Source: a bacterium
Lineage (GTDB): Bacteria; Patescibacteriota; Minisyncoccia; UBA6257
Direction of reading: 5' to 3'
Assembly: GCA_030673525.1 (NCBI GenBank)
Contig: DAOVIY010000038.1
Coordinates: 1-5,782 of the forward strand
Length of the DNA stretch: 5,782 nucleotides
Shown: positions 5,026 to 5,782 of the stretch, piece by piece
How positions within the stretch are numbered: the first letter of the stretch is position 1
How the letters are laid out: every line of letters begins with the position of its first letter
The notes under the pieces: model-generated
Told to the model about the DNA's origin: nothing
What the model saw: only the letters and a program-made list of their open reading frames with translations
Database searches by the model: none
Position numbers and translations under genes: made by a program

Positions 5026-5782
5026 TTATGAAGTATTGTTATACAGGCGCTGGCGAATAAGGGTTAATTCTTCCTCTAATGAATCATTGTTTTCTTTTTC
5101 TTTTCCTATTTTTGCACAAGCATATATGGCAGTTGTGTGATCGCGTCCTCCAAGTTTAGATCCAATAAATGGATAGGAACTTTTTAATTCTTCTCGTAAT
5201 AAATACATAACTATTTGTCTTGGTTTAACTATTTCTTTTTTTCTACTACGATTAGTTAAATACTTAGGATCGACATCATAAAAATCAGCTACTATTTTTA
5301 GAATATTTTTATAAGTGGTTCTTTTTTGAGGATCAGAAATAATATTTTTCAGAATTTTTGCTACTTGATTTTGATCAGGAACAGAATCGTTGAGCTTAAT
5401 AAAAGCAATTACTCTATTTAAGGCACCTTCAAGTTCTCTAATATTTTTTTGAATATTAAAAGCAATATAATTCAATATTTCATCGGATAATTCTAATTCC
5501 AAATCTTTTATTTTTGTTTTAAGAATTACAATTCTTGTTTCAAAATCAGGACAACCTATATCAGCAATCATTCCTCCTTCGAATCTTGATCTAAGTCGTT
5601 CTTCAAGTGTAGGTATTGCTTTGGGTGGTCGATCACTGCTCAATATAATTTGTTTATTATTTTCATAGAGGTTATTGAAAGTGTGAAAAAATTCTTCTTG
5701 AGTTTTTTCTTTACCAGCTAAAAATTGAATATCATCGATTATTAAGACATCTATTCTTCTATAATAACTTTTCAATTCATCC
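5026..5782 (-). CDS. dnaA: Chromosomal replication initiator DnaA, C-terminal part (truncated by window edge)
   Basis: This is the last 251 residues of DnaA, the AAA+ ATPase that binds and opens the replication origin. The frame is open through the right edge (it begins DELKSYYRR), so the TTG at 5775-5773 is an internal Leu codon and not a start; Walker A and domains I-II lie outside. Visible in order are Walker B (LIIDDIQF), LAGKEKTQEEFFHTFN, the sensor 1 region (LSSDRPP), box VII with the arginine finger (ERLRSRFEGG), and the sensor 2 region (IRELEGALNR). Domain IV, the DNA-binding helix-turn-helix, covers about the last 90 residues. Its family signature GGRDHTT is encoded at 5151-5131, and the Asp-His-Thr of that motif contacts the CACA end of DnaA boxes in E. 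coli. The usual Trp after SRFE in box VII is Gly here. The stop TAA is at 5028-5026. dnaN follows on the same strand. Confidence 0.97.
   Translation of the reverse strand, partial: DELKSYYRRIDVLIIDDIQFLAGKEKTQEEFFHTFNNLYENNKQIILSSDRPPKAIPTLEERLRSRFEGGMIADIGCPDFETRIVILKTKIKDLELELSDEILNYIAFNIQKNIRELEGALNRVIAFIKLNDSVPDQNQVAKILKNIISDPQKRTTYKNILKIVADFYDVDPKYLTNRSRKKEIVKPRQIVMYLLREELKSSYPFIGSKLGGRDHTTAIYACAKIGKEKENNDSLEEELTLIRQRLYNNTS

Noticed and set aside
5773..5775. TTG at 5775-5773 as a start codon of a 249-residue protein.
   Set aside because: The frame continues upstream to the window edge and the encoded sequence begins within the AAA+ core of DnaA just before Walker B, so this codon is an internal Leu.
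1..5782. Possible TGA-to-glycine recoding, as in Gracilibacteria and Absconditabacteria.
   Set aside because: No in-frame TGA occurs in the recognised genes and conserved glycines, for example in GGSTITQQ and GGRDHTT, use ordinary GGN codons.

Overview
The window looks like a low-GC chromosomal segment from a small-genome bacterium, most likely a member of the Patescibacteria (Candidate Phyla Radiation). The evidence is the style of the encoded proteins: a compact class A penicillin-binding protein with a tail of the kind I associate with this group, a very short DciA-like protein, and a tight dnaA-dnaN-dciA order with no recF. This placement is from memory of protein families, not from a search. 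In-frame TGA is absent, the four visible stops are TAA or TAG, and conserved glycines use GGN codons, so nothing suggests the TGA-to-Gly recoding of some relatives.

Layout from left to right. Positions 1-445 (minus) hold the N-terminal part of tyrS, cut by the left edge. A 41-base divergent spacer (446-486) carries a dyad-symmetric promoter region. Positions 487-3387 (plus) encode a bifunctional peptidoglycan glycosyltransferase/transpeptidase (PBP1-type) with C-terminal Ig-like modules. Nine bases after its stop, the convergent minus-strand replication cluster begins. Read in its own direction, this is dnaA (5782-5026, cut by the right edge), a 232-base very AT-rich spacer (4794-5025), dnaN (4793-3684), and, two bases later, a 94-residue DUF721/DciA-like gene (3681-3397).

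The minus-strand cluster is a replication-initiation module: DnaA melts the origin, DciA is the ancestral helicase-loading factor, and DnaN is the sliding clamp. The dnaA-dnaN spacer has 38 G/C in 232 bases, one full match to the relaxed DnaA-box consensus and a second near-match exactly 12 bases away, so it is a candidate origin or origin sub-site. The cell-wall and translation genes beside it are ordinary housekeeping genes.

I see no mobile element, CRISPR array, tRNA, rRNA or clear intrinsic terminator, and no convincing new defence or metabolic system. The most interesting signals are the candidate origin, the direct dnaN-dciA coupling without recF, and several starts that lack a Shine-Dalgarno sequence and sit just downstream of a -10-like hexamer, which suggests leaderless or nearly leaderless mRNAs.
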